Source: Mariprofundaceae bacterium
GTDB taxonomy: Bacteria; Pseudomonadota; Zetaproteobacteria; Mariprofundales; Mariprofundaceae
DNA length: 37,019 nucleotides
Assembly: GCA_015488115.1 (NCBI GenBank)
Contig: WFOK01000030.1
Location: 1 to 37,019, forward strand
Direction: 5' to 3'
The position numbers and the translations under genes are program-made. This document shows, in pieces, positions 24,990-33,856 of the stretch (position 1 is the first letter of the stretch; the number at the start of each line of letters is the position of its first letter). The notes below the pieces were generated by a model, which searched no databases, was not told the origin of the DNA, and saw nothing but the letters and a program-made list of their open reading frames with translations.

Positions 24990-26420
24990 TTATTCCCGGA
25001 GCAGAACCTTCAGGCGTTCATTGACCATCGCCGGATTGGCCTTGCCACGCGAGGCCTTCATGACCTGGCCGACAAAAAATCCGAACAGCTTTTCCTTACC
25101 GGCCTTGTACTGCGCGACCTGCTCGGGATTGGCGGCCATGACCTCGCGGATCATGTCGTCGATGGCCGTGGTATCGGTCACCTGCTTCAGTCCCCGCGCC
25201 TCGATGATCGCATCCGCATCCTCGCCGGATTCGATCATCGCATCGAGCACATCCTTGGCGATCTTGCCGGATATCGTGTTGTCCGCGATGCGATCGAGCA
25301 GACCGGCTAGCTGCTGCGCACTCACCGGCGAGTCGACAATGTCCCTGCCTGACTCCTTCAGCCGCCCGAGCAGCTCATTGGCCAGCCAATTGGCGCAACG
25401 CTTGGGATCAGCCGGATGCGCGGCCGCAAGCGACTCGTACCAGGCTGCCAGTTCGCGGGTTTGCGTCAGCACCTCGGCATCATAGGACGAAAGGCCATAT
25501 TCCTGCTCGAAGCGCCGTCTCATCTGTGCGGGCAACTCGGGCATCCCGCGGCGGATCTGCTCCACCTGCTCCCGTTCCAGGCGCAAGGGAGGAAGATCCG
25601 GTTCGGGAAAATAGCGATAGTCATGAGCCTCTTCCTTGCTGCGCATGGAGCGGGTCACGCCCTTGGTCGAATCGAACAGGCGCGTTTCCTGAACGACCTT
25701 GCCGCCATCCTCGATCAGTTCGATCTGCCGCATGGCCTCATATTCGATGGCCTGCTTGATGAAGCGGAACGAATTCAGGTTCTTCAGCTCGGTGCGCGTG
25801 CCGAACGGCTGCCCGGGCCGGCGCACCGATACATTCGCATCGCAGCGAAACTGCCCCTTTTCCATGTCCGCGTCGGAAACATCGAGGAAGCGTACAAGCT
25901 GGTGCAGCTGTTTCAGATAGGCCACGGCCTCGTCCGCGGAGCGCATGTCCGGCTCGGACACGATCTCCATAAGCGGAATACCCGAACGATTGAGATCGAT
26001 ATGGGAAACCCCCTCGAGCCCCTCATGCAGGGACTTGCCCGCATCCTCCTCCAGATGGATGCGGGTGATGCCGATGCGCTTCTCGCCACCGCCGACGGGT
26101 ATGTCCAGATGGCCATGCTCGACCAGCGGGATGGCGAACTGACTGATCTGATATCCCTTGGGCAGGTCCGGATAGAAGTAATTCTTGCGATCGAAACGGG
26201 ACTCCAGGTTGATGGTGGCATCAATGGCCAGCCCCGTGAGCACGGTCTTGGTCACGGCATCCATGTTGAGCACGGGAAGCTGCCCCGGCATGCCAAGACA
26301 AACGGGGCAGGTCTGCGTATTGGGCTCGGCGCCGAACGCCGTCGAACAGCCGCAAAAGGCCTTGGTCTTCGTGTTGACCTGGACGTGAACCTCCAGGCCG
26401 ATGACGACTTCCCAACTCAT
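24990..26420 (-). CDS. gatB: Asp-tRNA(Asn)/Glu-tRNA(Gln) amidotransferase subunit B
   Basis: GatB is the kinase and tRNA-binding subunit of GatCAB, which amidates mischarged Asp-tRNA(Asn) or Glu-tRNA(Gln). The 476 residues start [21 protein letters not shown] zinc-binding set of cysteines (C23, C25, C38, C41) lies in CGCS...CPVC. The cradle domain ([34 protein letters not shown]) and the C-terminal YqeY-like tail follow, ending [11 protein letters not shown]. The frame is open further upstream into gatA, but the ATG at 26420 overlapping the gatA stop (ATGA) is the family start. Confidence 0.96.
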   Translation of the reverse strand: MSWEVVIGLEVHVQVNTKTKAFCGCSTAFGAEPNTQTCPVCLGMPGQLPVLNMDAVTKTVLTGLAIDATINLESRFDRKNYFYPDLPKGYQISQFAIPLVEHGHLDIPVGGGEKRIGITRIHLEEDAGKSLHEGLEGVSHIDLNRSGIPLMEIVSEPDMRSADEAVAYLKQLHQLVRFLDVSDADMEKGQFRCDANVSVRRPGQPFGTRTELKNLNSFRFIKQAIEYEAMRQIELIEDGGKVVQETRLFDSTKGVTRSMRSKEEAHDYRYFPEPDLPPLRLEREQVEQIRRGMPELPAQMRRRFEQEYGLSSYDAEVLTQTRELAAWYESLAAAHPADPKRCANWLANELLGRLKESGRDIVDSPVSAQQLAGLLDRIADNTISGKIAKDVLDAMIESGEDADAIIEARGLKQVTDTTAIDDMIREVMAANPEQVAQYKAGKEKLFGFFVGQVMKASRGKANPAMVNERLKVLLRE

Positions 26421-27883
26421 GCCATAGCCTCCAGTTCGGGGGTGCGCGACAACCAATCCGTTGCCTTCTCGTAGGCGGCGGCAGCGGAAAGCAGACGGTC
26501 CTCTCTCCATGCCGGCGCAATCCACTGCAGGCCGACCGGCAGGCCATCGACAAAACCGCAGGGCTGGGAAAGCGCCGGCAGGCCCGCGAGATTCACCGCG
26601 ATCGTGAACACATCGGCCAGATACATGGTCAGCGGATCATTCGTCTTCTCGCCGATGCGGAAGGCCGTGACCGGCGAGGTTGGGGTCGCAATGACATCCA
26701 CCTGCTCGAAGGCGCGCAGAAAGTCCTGGCGGATCAGCGTGCGGACCTTCTGTGCCTTCAGGTAATAGGCATCATAGTATCCCGAGGACAAGGCAAACGT
26801 TCCGGTCAGGATGCGGCGCTTGACCTCCGGCCCAAAGCCCTCGTCGCGGGTCCGCGTGTACAGGTCCAGCAGATCCCGCGGCTGCTCGCAGCGGTGACCA
26901 AAGCGAACGCCATCGTAACGGGCCAGGTTCGCCGATGCCTCGGAGGGAGCGATCACATAGTAGGTGGCCACGGCGGCCTCGGTATGCGGCAGGGAGATGT
27001 CGACGATCTCCGCACCCAAGCCCTGGCAGCATTCCAGCGCCCGCTCCACGCAGCCAAGCACGCCGGCATCCATGCCCTCGCTGAAATACTCGCGGGGCCT
27101 TCCGATACGCACGCCTTTCAGGTCCTGCCGGCCGACGGCCGCCTTCCAGTCGATCTGCGGCACATTCGACACGCTGGTCGCATCGGCGGGATCATGGCCG
27201 CACAACACGGAGGCCAGGAGCGCAGCATCCTCGACCGAGCGCGTCATGGGTCCAGCCTGGTCCAGGGATGAGGCGAATGCGATGATCCCGCGCCGCGAGA
27301 CCCGTCCGTATGTGGGCTTGAGGCCCGTGATGCCGCACAACGAGGCAGGCTGCCGGATCGAGCCACCCGTATCCGTTCCGAGGGCGGCCGGCGCAAGCCC
27401 GGCCGCGACTGCACAGGCCGAGCCTCCGGAAGAGCCGCCAGGGATGCGCTCGGCATCCCACGGATTCCTGCAGGGTCCGAACGCGGACGTCTCATTCGAG
27501 GAGCCCATTGCGAATTCGTCCATGTTGGTCTTGCCGAACAACACGGCGCCGGCCTCCTTCAACAGCGTGATCACATGAGCATCATAGGGCGCCTGATAGC
27601 CCCTCAGGATGTTCGAGCAGCATTGGGTCGGCCCCTCGCGCGTGCAGAAGATGTCCTTGATCGCAATGGGAAGCCCCTCAAGGGCCCGGGCGCCGTGCTT
27701 CGCCCTGTGGGCATCGGAGGCGGCGGCCTGTTCAAGGATGGCCTCCTCGTCATGATGCACAAACGCATTGAGCCGCCCATTGTATCGGGCGACACGCTCC
27801 AGATAGAGTCGAGCAAGCTCGACGGCGCTGATCTCGCCGGCCGAAAGCCGGCGGCTCCATTCGCACAGTGAGGTAAACGGCAT
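26417..27883 (-). CDS. gatA: Asp-tRNA(Asn)/Glu-tRNA(Gln) amidotransferase subunit A
   Basis: GatA is the amidase subunit of GatCAB and releases ammonia from glutamine. The 488-residue amidase-signature protein has the Ser-cisSer-Lys triad at K76 (IAIKD), S151 ([10 protein letters not shown]) and S175 ([12 protein letters not shown]). The start at 27883 overlaps the gatC stop as TGATG. A GTG three bases upstream is also possible. Order and spacing in gatC-gatA-gatB are typical of a single transcript. Confidence 0.96.
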   Translation of the reverse strand: MPFTSLCEWSRRLSAGEISAVELARLYLERVARYNGRLNAFVHHDEEAILEQAAASDAHRAKHGARALEGLPIAIKDIFCTREGPTQCCSNILRGYQAPYDAHVITLLKEAGAVLFGKTNMDEFAMGSSNETSAFGPCRNPWDAERIPGGSSGGSACAVAAGLAPAALGTDTGGSIRQPASLCGITGLKPTYGRVSRRGIIAFASSLDQAGPMTRSVEDAALLASVLCGHDPADATSVSNVPQIDWKAAVGRQDLKGVRIGRPREYFSEGMDAGVLGCVERALECCQGLGAEIVDISLPHTEAAVATYYVIAPSEASANLARYDGVRFGHRCEQPRDLLDLYTRTRDEGFGPEVKRRILTGTFALSSGYYDAYYLKAQKVRTLIRQDFLRAFEQVDVIATPTSPVTAFRIGEKTNDPLTMYLADVFTIAVNLAGLPALSQPCGFVDGLPVGLQWIAPAWREDRLLSAAAAYEKATDWLSRTPELEAMA

Positions 27884-28161
27884 CACTCAATCACCTTCGG
27901 AACAACATACAATCCATTCTCGACCTCGGGCGCGGGCGCCAACAGCTCATCGCGCCTGTTCCCGTTGCTGACCACATCGGCACGCAGAGGCATCGCGACA
28001 TCATGGGGGTGGGCCGTCGGTGGAACATCCTCGGTGTCGATCCCGGACAGCTTGTCAACGTAGGCCAGAATCTTGTTCAACTGAGGCCCGAGCTCATCCG
28101 CCTCATCCTTGGTCAGCCGGATGCGCGCAAGCATCGCGACCTTCATGACATCAACATTCAT
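27883..28161 (-). CDS. gatC: Asp-tRNA(Asn)/Glu-tRNA(Gln) amidotransferase subunit C
   Basis: GatC is the small belt subunit that holds GatA and GatB together. The 92-residue protein shows the family pattern: [48 protein letters not shown], then LRADVV, and a C-terminal [11 protein letters not shown]. The open frame extends upstream, but homology begins at the ATG at 28161. It is divergent from murI across a 158-bp region in which I see no certain promoter. Confidence 0.93.
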   Translation of the reverse strand: MNVDVMKVAMLARIRLTKDEADELGPQLNKILAYVDKLSGIDTEDVPPTAHPHDVAMPLRADVVSNGNRRDELLAPAPEVENGLYVVPKVIE

Positions 28162-28319
28162 CGCATCAAAGCCCCTGTCACTCGAGGGCCGCATGGCCGC
28201 CCCCGTTCGAATTCGCGCGCAAGCATAGCCAATCTGCCCCGAGGTCTCCATATTCGATCGATCGCATGACCTGTCAGCGCAACGTTGCACTCGCCCATTC
28301 AAGCCGGAAGCATGGGCGC

Positions 28320-29162
28320 ATGCGCAACGATCGATTCCGACCGATTGGCATTCTCGACTCTGGCATCGGCGGCCTGACCGTCGCCGGAGAGATACGAGAC
28401 CTGCTGCCCCATGAGCGCCTGGTTTATCTGGCCGATCAGAGCATGATCCCCTACGGTAATAAGGACGAGGCCTGGATTCGGGAACGAGCCCTGCTTCTGG
28501 GGCATTGGCTGCATCAGGAGCAAGGGATCAAAATGCTTGTCGTGGCCTGCAACACGGCCACGGCCGCCGCCATCGCCACCCTGCGCCAGGCGCTGCCCTT
28601 CCCCGTGGTGGGCATGGAACCCGCCGTCAAGCCGGCCACCAGGGTCACGCGCAACCGAAGAATCGGCATTCTGGCCACGGAAGGCACGCTGAAAAGCGCC
28701 CGTTTCTCGGGGCTATTGCGCACCTTCGCGGAAGGCATGCAGGTCTTCACGCAGCCCTGCATCGGTCTGGTGGAAGCCATCGAGCAGGGCAACGAGGAAC
28801 GCATCGACGCGCTGCTTGAAATCTATGTGAAACCGCTCCTGCATCAGCAAGTGGACACCATCGTGCTGGGCTGCACCCATTATCCGCTCGTTCGCGGCAA
28901 CATCGCGGCACTGACCGGATCGGACATCACCATCATTGACACTGGCCCTGCCGTGGCGCGGCAGACGCGCCGACAGCTTCTGCTCCATGCGCTCAGAAAC
29001 ACGGAAAACAATTGCCCGCCGCTGGCCCTGTTCAGCACCGCCTCAGCGGCCCTGCTGCAGCGAGCCGTTGAACGGATGCTGCCGCATCATCCTCCGGCGA
29101 CCTATGCCTGCGCGGACTTCGCCGACATCTCGTCCGTGACGGACTCAAAGGCCTCCAGCTGA
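28320..29162 (+). CDS. murI: Glutamate racemase
   Basis: MurI makes D-glutamate for peptidoglycan in the cytoplasm. The 280-residue protein has ILDSGIGGLTV (11-21) and both catalytic cysteines, C77 in VVACNTATA and C185 in LGCTHYPL. The ATG at 28320 places the start ten residues before the first motif. An earlier ATG at 28266 would add an unlikely basic leader. Its last 61 bases overlap the 3' end of the convergent monooxygenase gene. Confidence 0.94.
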   Translation: MRNDRFRPIGILDSGIGGLTVAGEIRDLLPHERLVYLADQSMIPYGNKDEAWIRERALLLGHWLHQEQGIKMLVVACNTATAAAIATLRQALPFPVVGMEPAVKPATRVTRNRRIGILATEGTLKSARFSGLLRTFAEGMQVFTQPCIGLVEAIEQGNEERIDALLEIYVKPLLHQQVDTIVLGCTHYPLVRGNIAALTGSDITIIDTGPAVARQTRRQLLLHALRNTENNCPPLALFSTASAALLQRAVERMLPHHPPATYACADFADISSVTDSKASS

Positions 29163-29434
29163 CTGGGGGCGGCGAACCATTCCTTTGGCGTCCTGCCGGC
29201 CCTGGCATGCGCCTTGCGGAAAGCCTCAGACTGCGTCCAGCTCCGAAAGGCTTCTCGAGACTCCCAGATGGTCATGACGACATGATGCTCGCCGGCGCCC
29301 TCGACGGGGCGCAGCACCATGTTGCGCACGAAGCCGGGCACCTCGGCCAACAGGCTCTCTCTGGAGCGGAAACGTTCCTCGAAGTCTTCCCAGAACTCGG
29401 GCCTGATGCGAAAGCGGTTCATCGTGACAAACAT
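29102..29434 (-). CDS. IsdG/HmoA-like antibiotic-biosynthesis-monooxygenase-fold protein
   Basis: This 110-residue ABM ferredoxin-like protein resembles heme-degrading monooxygenases. N6 (FVTMNRF), W66 (AFRSWTQSEAF) and H76 (FRKAHARAG) fall at the positions of the catalytic Asn, Trp and His of IsdI/IsdG. The segment TIWESREAFRSW is also typical. It could open heme to release iron, or it may be one of the many related quinone or antioxidant ABM proteins. Its start overlaps the citrate synthase stop as TGATG, so it is the second gene of that operon. Its 3' end overlaps murI by 61 bases on the opposite strand. Confidence 0.82.
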   Translation of the reverse strand: MFVTMNRFRIRPEFWEDFEERFRSRESLLAEVPGFVRNMVLRPVEGAGEHHVVMTIWESREAFRSWTQSEAFRKAHARAGRTPKEWFAAPSQLEAFESVTDEMSAKSAQA

Positions 29435-30597
29435 CAGCCGCGCTCATTCATGGGAATGTAGGGCTTGTTGTGCTCGCCGACATAAATCTGCTGGGGCCGG
29501 TAGATGCGGCTCCTGCCTAGCTGCTCCTTCCAGTGAGCCAGCCAACCGGCCACGCGCGCAATGGCGAAGATCGGCGTGAACAGGTCCGTGGGAATACCGA
29601 GCTTGCGATAGACGATGCCCGAATAAAAATCGACATTCGGACAGACGCCCTTGGCGCCCAGCGTATCACGGGACAGCTCCTCGATCTTTCTCGCGATATC
29701 GTAGGTCGGGTCGCCGCCCATCTTCTCCGTCAGGCGCACGTAAAGCTCCTGCAACAGCGTGGCGCGTGGATCCTTGGTCTTGTAGACGCGGTGGCCGAGC
29801 CCAGGAATCTTTTCCTTGTTGGCCAGCTTGCGCTGCAGGTACTCCTCGACCCTGTCCACCGAGCCAATCTCATCGAGCATGCGCAGCACGTCCTCGTTCG
29901 CACCGCCATGCAACGGCCCCGAAAGCGCCCCGATGGCGGCGCTGATGCAGGTGTAAGGGTCCGCCCTGGTCGAGGCTGTGACCAGGGTCGAGAATGTGCT
30001 CGCGTTCATCGTGTGCTCGGCATGCACGATCAGGGCCACGTCCATGATGCGGGCCGTCAATGCATAGGGCTCCTTTCCTGTGAGCATGTAGAAGAAATTG
30101 GCCGCGTGCGGCAGGTCATCCCGCGGAGGTATCGGATCATCGCCATGGCGCATGCGGGCATGTGCGGCCACCAGCGTGGGAAGCTTGGCGATCAGGTTGA
30201 CGCAAACACGGCGAACCGTGGCCTCGTCGAGCCTGCCATCCAAAGTATGGGGCAGCGGATAAAACATGCCCAGCACGGCAACGGTGGCCTGAAGCGCATC
30301 CATCGGATGCGCGCTCTCCGGGAAGTGCTTCATGATGTCGCGGATGCGGAACTTGATCCGGCGATGCTCGCGCAGCTCGGCATCAAAGGCCTCGAGCTCC
30401 TCTGCCTTGGGAAGGCGTCCATAGAGCAGCAACCACGCCGTCTCCTCGAACGAGGACTTCTCCGCCAGCTCCTCGATGTCGATGCCGCGATATTCGAGAT
30501 GCCCACGCTGACCATCGACATAGGAAATGGCCGATTCAGCGACCGGAATGCCGGCCAAGCCCGGAGAATAACATGGTATGTCAGGGCGCTGCTGCAT
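29434..30597 (-). CDS. gltA: Citrate synthase
   Basis: This is a citrate synthase of 387 residues, the shorter form also used by 2-methylcitrate synthases. Catalytic residues are H230 (SGPLHGGANEDV), H269 (GLGHRVYKTKDPRA) and D323 (NVDFYSGI). The absence of other prp genes in the window favours citrate over 2-methylcitrate, but the two cannot be separated by motif alone. The ATG at 30597 is preserved behind GGAGGTG with a 6-base gap, and an upstream ATG (30612) lies at the edge of that ribosome binding site. The gene is coupled to the ABM monooxygenase. Confidence 0.93.
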   Translation of the reverse strand: MQQRPDIPCYSPGLAGIPVAESAISYVDGQRGHLEYRGIDIEELAEKSSFEETAWLLLYGRLPKAEELEAFDAELREHRRIKFRIRDIMKHFPESAHPMDALQATVAVLGMFYPLPHTLDGRLDEATVRRVCVNLIAKLPTLVAAHARMRHGDDPIPPRDDLPHAANFFYMLTGKEPYALTARIMDVALIVHAEHTMNASTFSTLVTASTRADPYTCISAAIGALSGPLHGGANEDVLRMLDEIGSVDRVEEYLQRKLANKEKIPGLGHRVYKTKDPRATLLQELYVRLTEKMGGDPTYDIARKIEELSRDTLGAKGVCPNVDFYSGIVYRKLGIPTDLFTPIFAIARVAGWLAHWKEQLGRSRIYRPQQIYVGEHNKPYIPMNERG

Positions 30598-30602
30598 GAC
30601 AA

Positions 30603-30640
30603 ACACCTCCATCCGTTGACGAAAGGTCGGAAGTATAACA
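30603..30640 (-). promoter_or_regulatory. Extended -10 promoter and ribosome binding site of the citrate synthase gene
   Basis: On the minus strand TGTTATACT forms an extended -10 element (TATACT at 30632-30637 with TG one base upstream). A start of transcription near 30625 would give a leader of about 28 nt that includes GGAGGTG (30604-30610). No convincing -35 is present, as is usual for extended -10 promoters. Confidence 0.55.
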
Positions 30641-30674
30641 CCCTCCTGGCCTCATGGCTTCCTCCGCTTCCTTC

Positions 30675-31577
30675 TTAGTCCCCACCTAGCGGATGATGGC
30701 GCTCGACCAGGTCGTGAAGGCGCGCCTTGGCCACATGCGTGTAGATCTCCGTCGTCGAGATATTCGCATGACCGAGCAACAGCTGAACCGCTCTGAGATC
30801 CGCACCATGGCTGAGCAGATGGGTCGCAAATGCATGGCGCAACGTGTGTGGAGACGGCGGCGGCGAAATACCCGCCTGGGCCGCGTAGCGCCGCAGATGC
30901 TGCCAGAAGTTTTGTCGGCTCATCATGCGTCCGTGCCGCCCCGGGAACAGGTACGGCGAAGGCGGGCTGGACGGCCTTGCCGCCAGCCAGCGCTCGATCC
31001 ATTCGCCGGCGACCTCGCCATAGGGAACAACGCGTTCCTTGTCGCCCTTGCCGACCACCCGCACCCATCCGGCGGCCCGATCCAGGGCAGCAAGCGGCAG
31101 GGCGACGAGCTCACTGACGCGCAGTCCCGTGGCATAAAGCAATTCGAGCATGCACCGGTCCCTGATGCCGGTTCTTGTCGAGACATCTGGCTGCTCAAGC
31201 AAGCGTTCCACCGATCCTTCCCCCATGACCTTGGGCAAAGGCCTGGCTTTGCGCATGGCGGGCAAGGCATGCGTAGGATCATCCTCGCGCCAACCCTGAT
31301 CCATGAGAAAGGTATACCATGTGGACAGCGCACTGCGCCGACGCCGGATCGTGGTCTGCTTCCTGCCGTCGCGCATGAGCTTCCCCAGGTAGCTCAGAAG
31401 ATCGTCCCGGTCCGCCGTGAACAGATCGCGGCCACGGCGTCGCAAATAGGCCTGCGCATCCCTGAGATCGGCGGCATAGCTGCTTCGCGTGGCCGGCGAC
31501 CAGCCGCGCAGCATGGCAAGCCGTGCCAGCATGCCTTCCCAGTCCGCCCTCTGCTCAGGCATCGGAGATCTTCCCAT
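30675..31577 (-). CDS. xerD: Site-specific tyrosine recombinase XerD
   Basis: XerD resolves chromosome dimers at dif together with XerC. The 300-residue protein has an N-terminal SAM-like domain and a C-terminal catalytic domain. The full active-site set is present: R153 (ATGLRVSEL), K177 (VGKGDKERVVP), H244 and R247 (HTLRHAFATHLL), H270 (LLGHANISTT) and Y279 (EIYTHV). The HHPLGGD ending fits XerD rather than an integrase. The start overlaps the STAND ATPase gene by 23 bases. An ATG at 31562 is an alternative. No phage or integron genes lie nearby, so it is the housekeeping enzyme, transcribed in an unusual company. Confidence 0.93.
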   Translation of the reverse strand: MGRSPMPEQRADWEGMLARLAMLRGWSPATRSSYAADLRDAQAYLRRRGRDLFTADRDDLLSYLGKLMRDGRKQTTIRRRRSALSTWYTFLMDQGWREDDPTHALPAMRKARPLPKVMGEGSVERLLEQPDVSTRTGIRDRCMLELLYATGLRVSELVALPLAALDRAAGWVRVVGKGDKERVVPYGEVAGEWIERWLAARPSSPPSPYLFPGRHGRMMSRQNFWQHLRRYAAQAGISPPPSPHTLRHAFATHLLSHGADLRAVQLLLGHANISTTEIYTHVAKARLHDLVERHHPLGGD

Positions 31578-33363
31578 TCAGCAGATCCCTCCCCCTGGCG
31601 ATCAATTCCTCCACGGAACCGGCCCAGGCCTCGAAACCCTTGCGGGTCATCGGGTGGGCGCGACCAAGACGCTCGCCCAGCAGGCATGTCCAGCTCCGAA
31701 GCCAGACAATGCGCAAATCCAGCATGCACCCGCCGTATTCCTCGGCCCATCGACGGAACAAGCCGTAGGCTTCCTCTTCGGGTACAAGCCCCACCCGCAC
31801 CGCATGCATGAGCATGTTGTTTGCATGTTCAAAGGCCTTCCGGCGCAACGGGATATTCTCGGATTCCATGAGCTTTTCGAAATGCTCGCAAAGGGCCGAG
31901 AATGCGGCGTCCCTGAAGATCTTCCTCTGCGAGGCATCCACGGTTCGCAGCCAGGTCATCAGGGACTGCTGCATCAGGCGATTGAACTGCCAGCAGGAAG
32001 GCTGGTCGCATTCCACGATATAGGAATGCCTGTCGACAAACTCGAGAAACGCTGTTCGGGTCATCGGGCCAATGACGCCCCTGCGCTGCAGGGCATGAAC
32101 CAGGTCCCAGTCGAAGCGCACGGCCAAGCTCAGCACAAGATGCATGTGCAGCTCGTGCCTGTCCATGTACTTGAAAAAGCGGTTCATCAACTCCTTCGGG
32201 GTCAGGCCGAGATGCAACTTCGGGTCAAATGCATCCCCGATGCCCTCCACCATGTTCAGGCAGATATCGAGATAGAAGGGATGATACGTGGCCTCTCCGT
32301 CCGGGTGTTCGCGGCAGGCCTGCTTGATGGCCTCGCGATGGACATCCAGCGCCCGGGCGACGTCCTCCCTTCCCAGCCGGCGATAAAAGGCGCAAGCAGC
32401 CGTCAGGTATGCATCGGCGTGCCTGTCCGAAAAGCCGCGAACAGACAGATGTTGGATGTAATCGGCGTTCCAGCGATGCTCGTCGGTCGGATCGTCATAG
32501 GCCGACCAGTCGGTTCGCTCCCGGCCGAGCAACACCATGCCGGCCCGCCTGGAAAAGGCCTCGTCCAGCAGCAGACAGGCCGCGAAGGACTCGACGAAGG
32601 CCTGTTCGGTCTTCTCATTCAACCGCTCATAGCCGTCAATGATCAGCAACATGGAACTTTCCCGTTCCTCGAGAAGCAGCCCCAGGTCCTCCGCCAGCAG
32701 TTGCGGCAGCAGCAGCTCGATATCACCAGCCGTCCAATCGTCGATCTCGGCCAGGTCGATGCCCAGCTCGGCCATGAGCCTTTTCTCACGCGCGGAATCG
32801 CGAACATAGGCCCAGGCGGCATTGAGAACGGCGCCCACGGGCAGGGCCTGAACCACCTGCCCCACACCACCGAGCAATCCGGCAAGGGCACCATCCCGCT
32901 TGGAAACCCGTCCGATGAAGTCCTGAATCGGGGCATCCGCATAGGGAACGGGCTCGTGCGCCTTCTCCAGATACTTCATGTACACATAATCAAAGGCCAG
33001 CAGGGGTTCGGCCAGTTGCTGGTGGATATGCATGCGCAGAAACCAGAAAAACTCGACCACGCGCATCGACCCGGCCTTGTCGGAATCGATGTCCAGATGA
33101 ACGCGCACCACGTCATGATCAGGCTTGGCCTGTTCGAATTCCTCCCATACCCATTGCAGCAAGGTACTCTTGCCCACGCCACCGATGCCATGGATGCTCA
33201 CGATGGGTTTCTCGGGCGCCCGGCCGGGATTGGCGACATCCTCCAGAAAGCGATGCAACAGCGCCCGTTCGGCTTCACGGTTCGTGCGCAGGCTGCGCAG
33301 GCGAAGGCGTCGAGCGGCCTGCCGCTGTGCGACGCTGCGCCGGATCGAGCGTTTGCCTGCCAT
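31555..33363 (-). CDS. STAND-type P-loop NTPase of unknown function, coupled to a two-component system
   Basis: This 602-residue protein has a basic N-terminus (about 1-30) and a STAND/NACHT-like NTPase core. Walker A is GIGGVGKST (59-67), Walker B is MLLIIDGYERL (238-248), and LLGRERTDW (278-286) looks like a sensor arginine segment. YHPFYLDICL (360-369) resembles the conserved proline of the GxP winged-helix motif. The last about 190 residues are helical with no domain I recognise, so effector and sensor parts are unknown. STAND proteins act as switches that oligomerise upon ligand binding. Its start overlaps the response regulator stop (TGATG). No protease, nuclease, TIR or other known effector motif is seen. 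Confidence 0.8.
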   Translation of the reverse strand: MAGKRSIRRSVAQRQAARRLRLRSLRTNREAERALLHRFLEDVANPGRAPEKPIVSIHGIGGVGKSTLLQWVWEEFEQAKPDHDVVRVHLDIDSDKAGSMRVVEFFWFLRMHIHQQLAEPLLAFDYVYMKYLEKAHEPVPYADAPIQDFIGRVSKRDGALAGLLGGVGQVVQALPVGAVLNAAWAYVRDSAREKRLMAELGIDLAEIDDWTAGDIELLLPQLLAEDLGLLLEERESSMLLIIDGYERLNEKTEQAFVESFAACLLLDEAFSRRAGMVLLGRERTDWSAYDDPTDEHRWNADYIQHLSVRGFSDRHADAYLTAACAFYRRLGREDVARALDVHREAIKQACREHPDGEATYHPFYLDICLNMVEGIGDAFDPKLHLGLTPKELMNRFFKYMDRHELHMHLVLSLAVRFDWDLVHALQRRGVIGPMTRTAFLEFVDRHSYIVECDQPSCWQFNRLMQQSLMTWLRTVDASQRKIFRDAAFSALCEHFEKLMESENIPLRRKAFEHANNMLMHAVRVGLVPEEEAYGLFRRWAEEYGGCMLDLRIVWLRSWTCLLGERLGRAHPMTRKGFEAWAGSVEELIARGRDLLNGKISDA

Positions 33364-33854
33364 CACTTATCCCCCTGCTCCTCCAGGCTCTTCAGGTCCA
33401 GGAATTCCTTCATGGCTGCAAGCTCCAGGGAACACTGGTCCAGGATACGCTCCAGAAGCAGCGTCTGCTTGTACAAGCGCAGGTGATTGCGCACCCTGGC
33501 CTTGACGATGGCTGGCTGCACCGGCTTGGTCAGGTAGTCAACGGCGCCAAGCTCCAGGCCCTTCACCTCATCGCCGACCTCATTCATGGCCGTGACGAAG
33601 ATGACCGGAATCCTCCGCGTTTGCGGATCCTGCTTCAGCCGCCGGCAGACCTCATAACCATCCATGCCGGGCATCATGACATCCAGCAGGATCAGGTCCG
33701 GTCTGGGTTCGGCCTGACAAAGCTCGATGGCCTTATCACCCCGCGTCGCGACCTTGAGCGCGTAATCCTCCGACAGGATGGCCCGAAGCACATCGATGTT
33801 CTCTGGCGTGTCATCCACGATCAACACGATGGGCTTGCCCTGTGCCTGCTGCAT
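33363..33854 (-). CDS. Single-domain response regulator with C-terminal helical tail
   Basis: This 163-residue receiver protein has an intact phosphoacceptor site: D14-D15 ([10 protein letters not shown]), D58 ([13 protein letters not shown]), T88 (FVTAMNE) and K110 (DYLTKPV). A helical, probably coiled-coil tail of about 40 residues follows ([19 protein letters not shown]). There is no DNA-binding or enzymatic output domain, so it must signal by protein contact. The STAND ATPase encoded immediately downstream is the obvious candidate. I use the ATG at 33854, which follows GGGAG, and a GTG at 33860 is possible. It lies 2 bases after the kinase stop. Confidence 0.93.
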   Translation of the reverse strand: MQQAQGKPIVLIVDDTPENIDVLRAILSEDYALKVATRGDKAIELCQAEPRPDLILLDVMMPGMDGYEVCRRLKQDPQTRRIPVIFVTAMNEVGDEVKGLELGAVDYLTKPVQPAIVKARVRNHLRLYKQTLLLERILDQCSLELAAMKEFLDLKSLEEQGDK

Positions 33855-33856
33855 GT

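Noticed and set aside
31489-33486. 665-codon open frame on the plus strand, antisense to the STAND ATPase and the start of the response regulator gene
   Set aside because: The product has no domain and a shadow-like composition, while the minus-strand frame has Walker motifs and coupled start/stop overlaps. Long antisense frames are common in GC-rich DNA.
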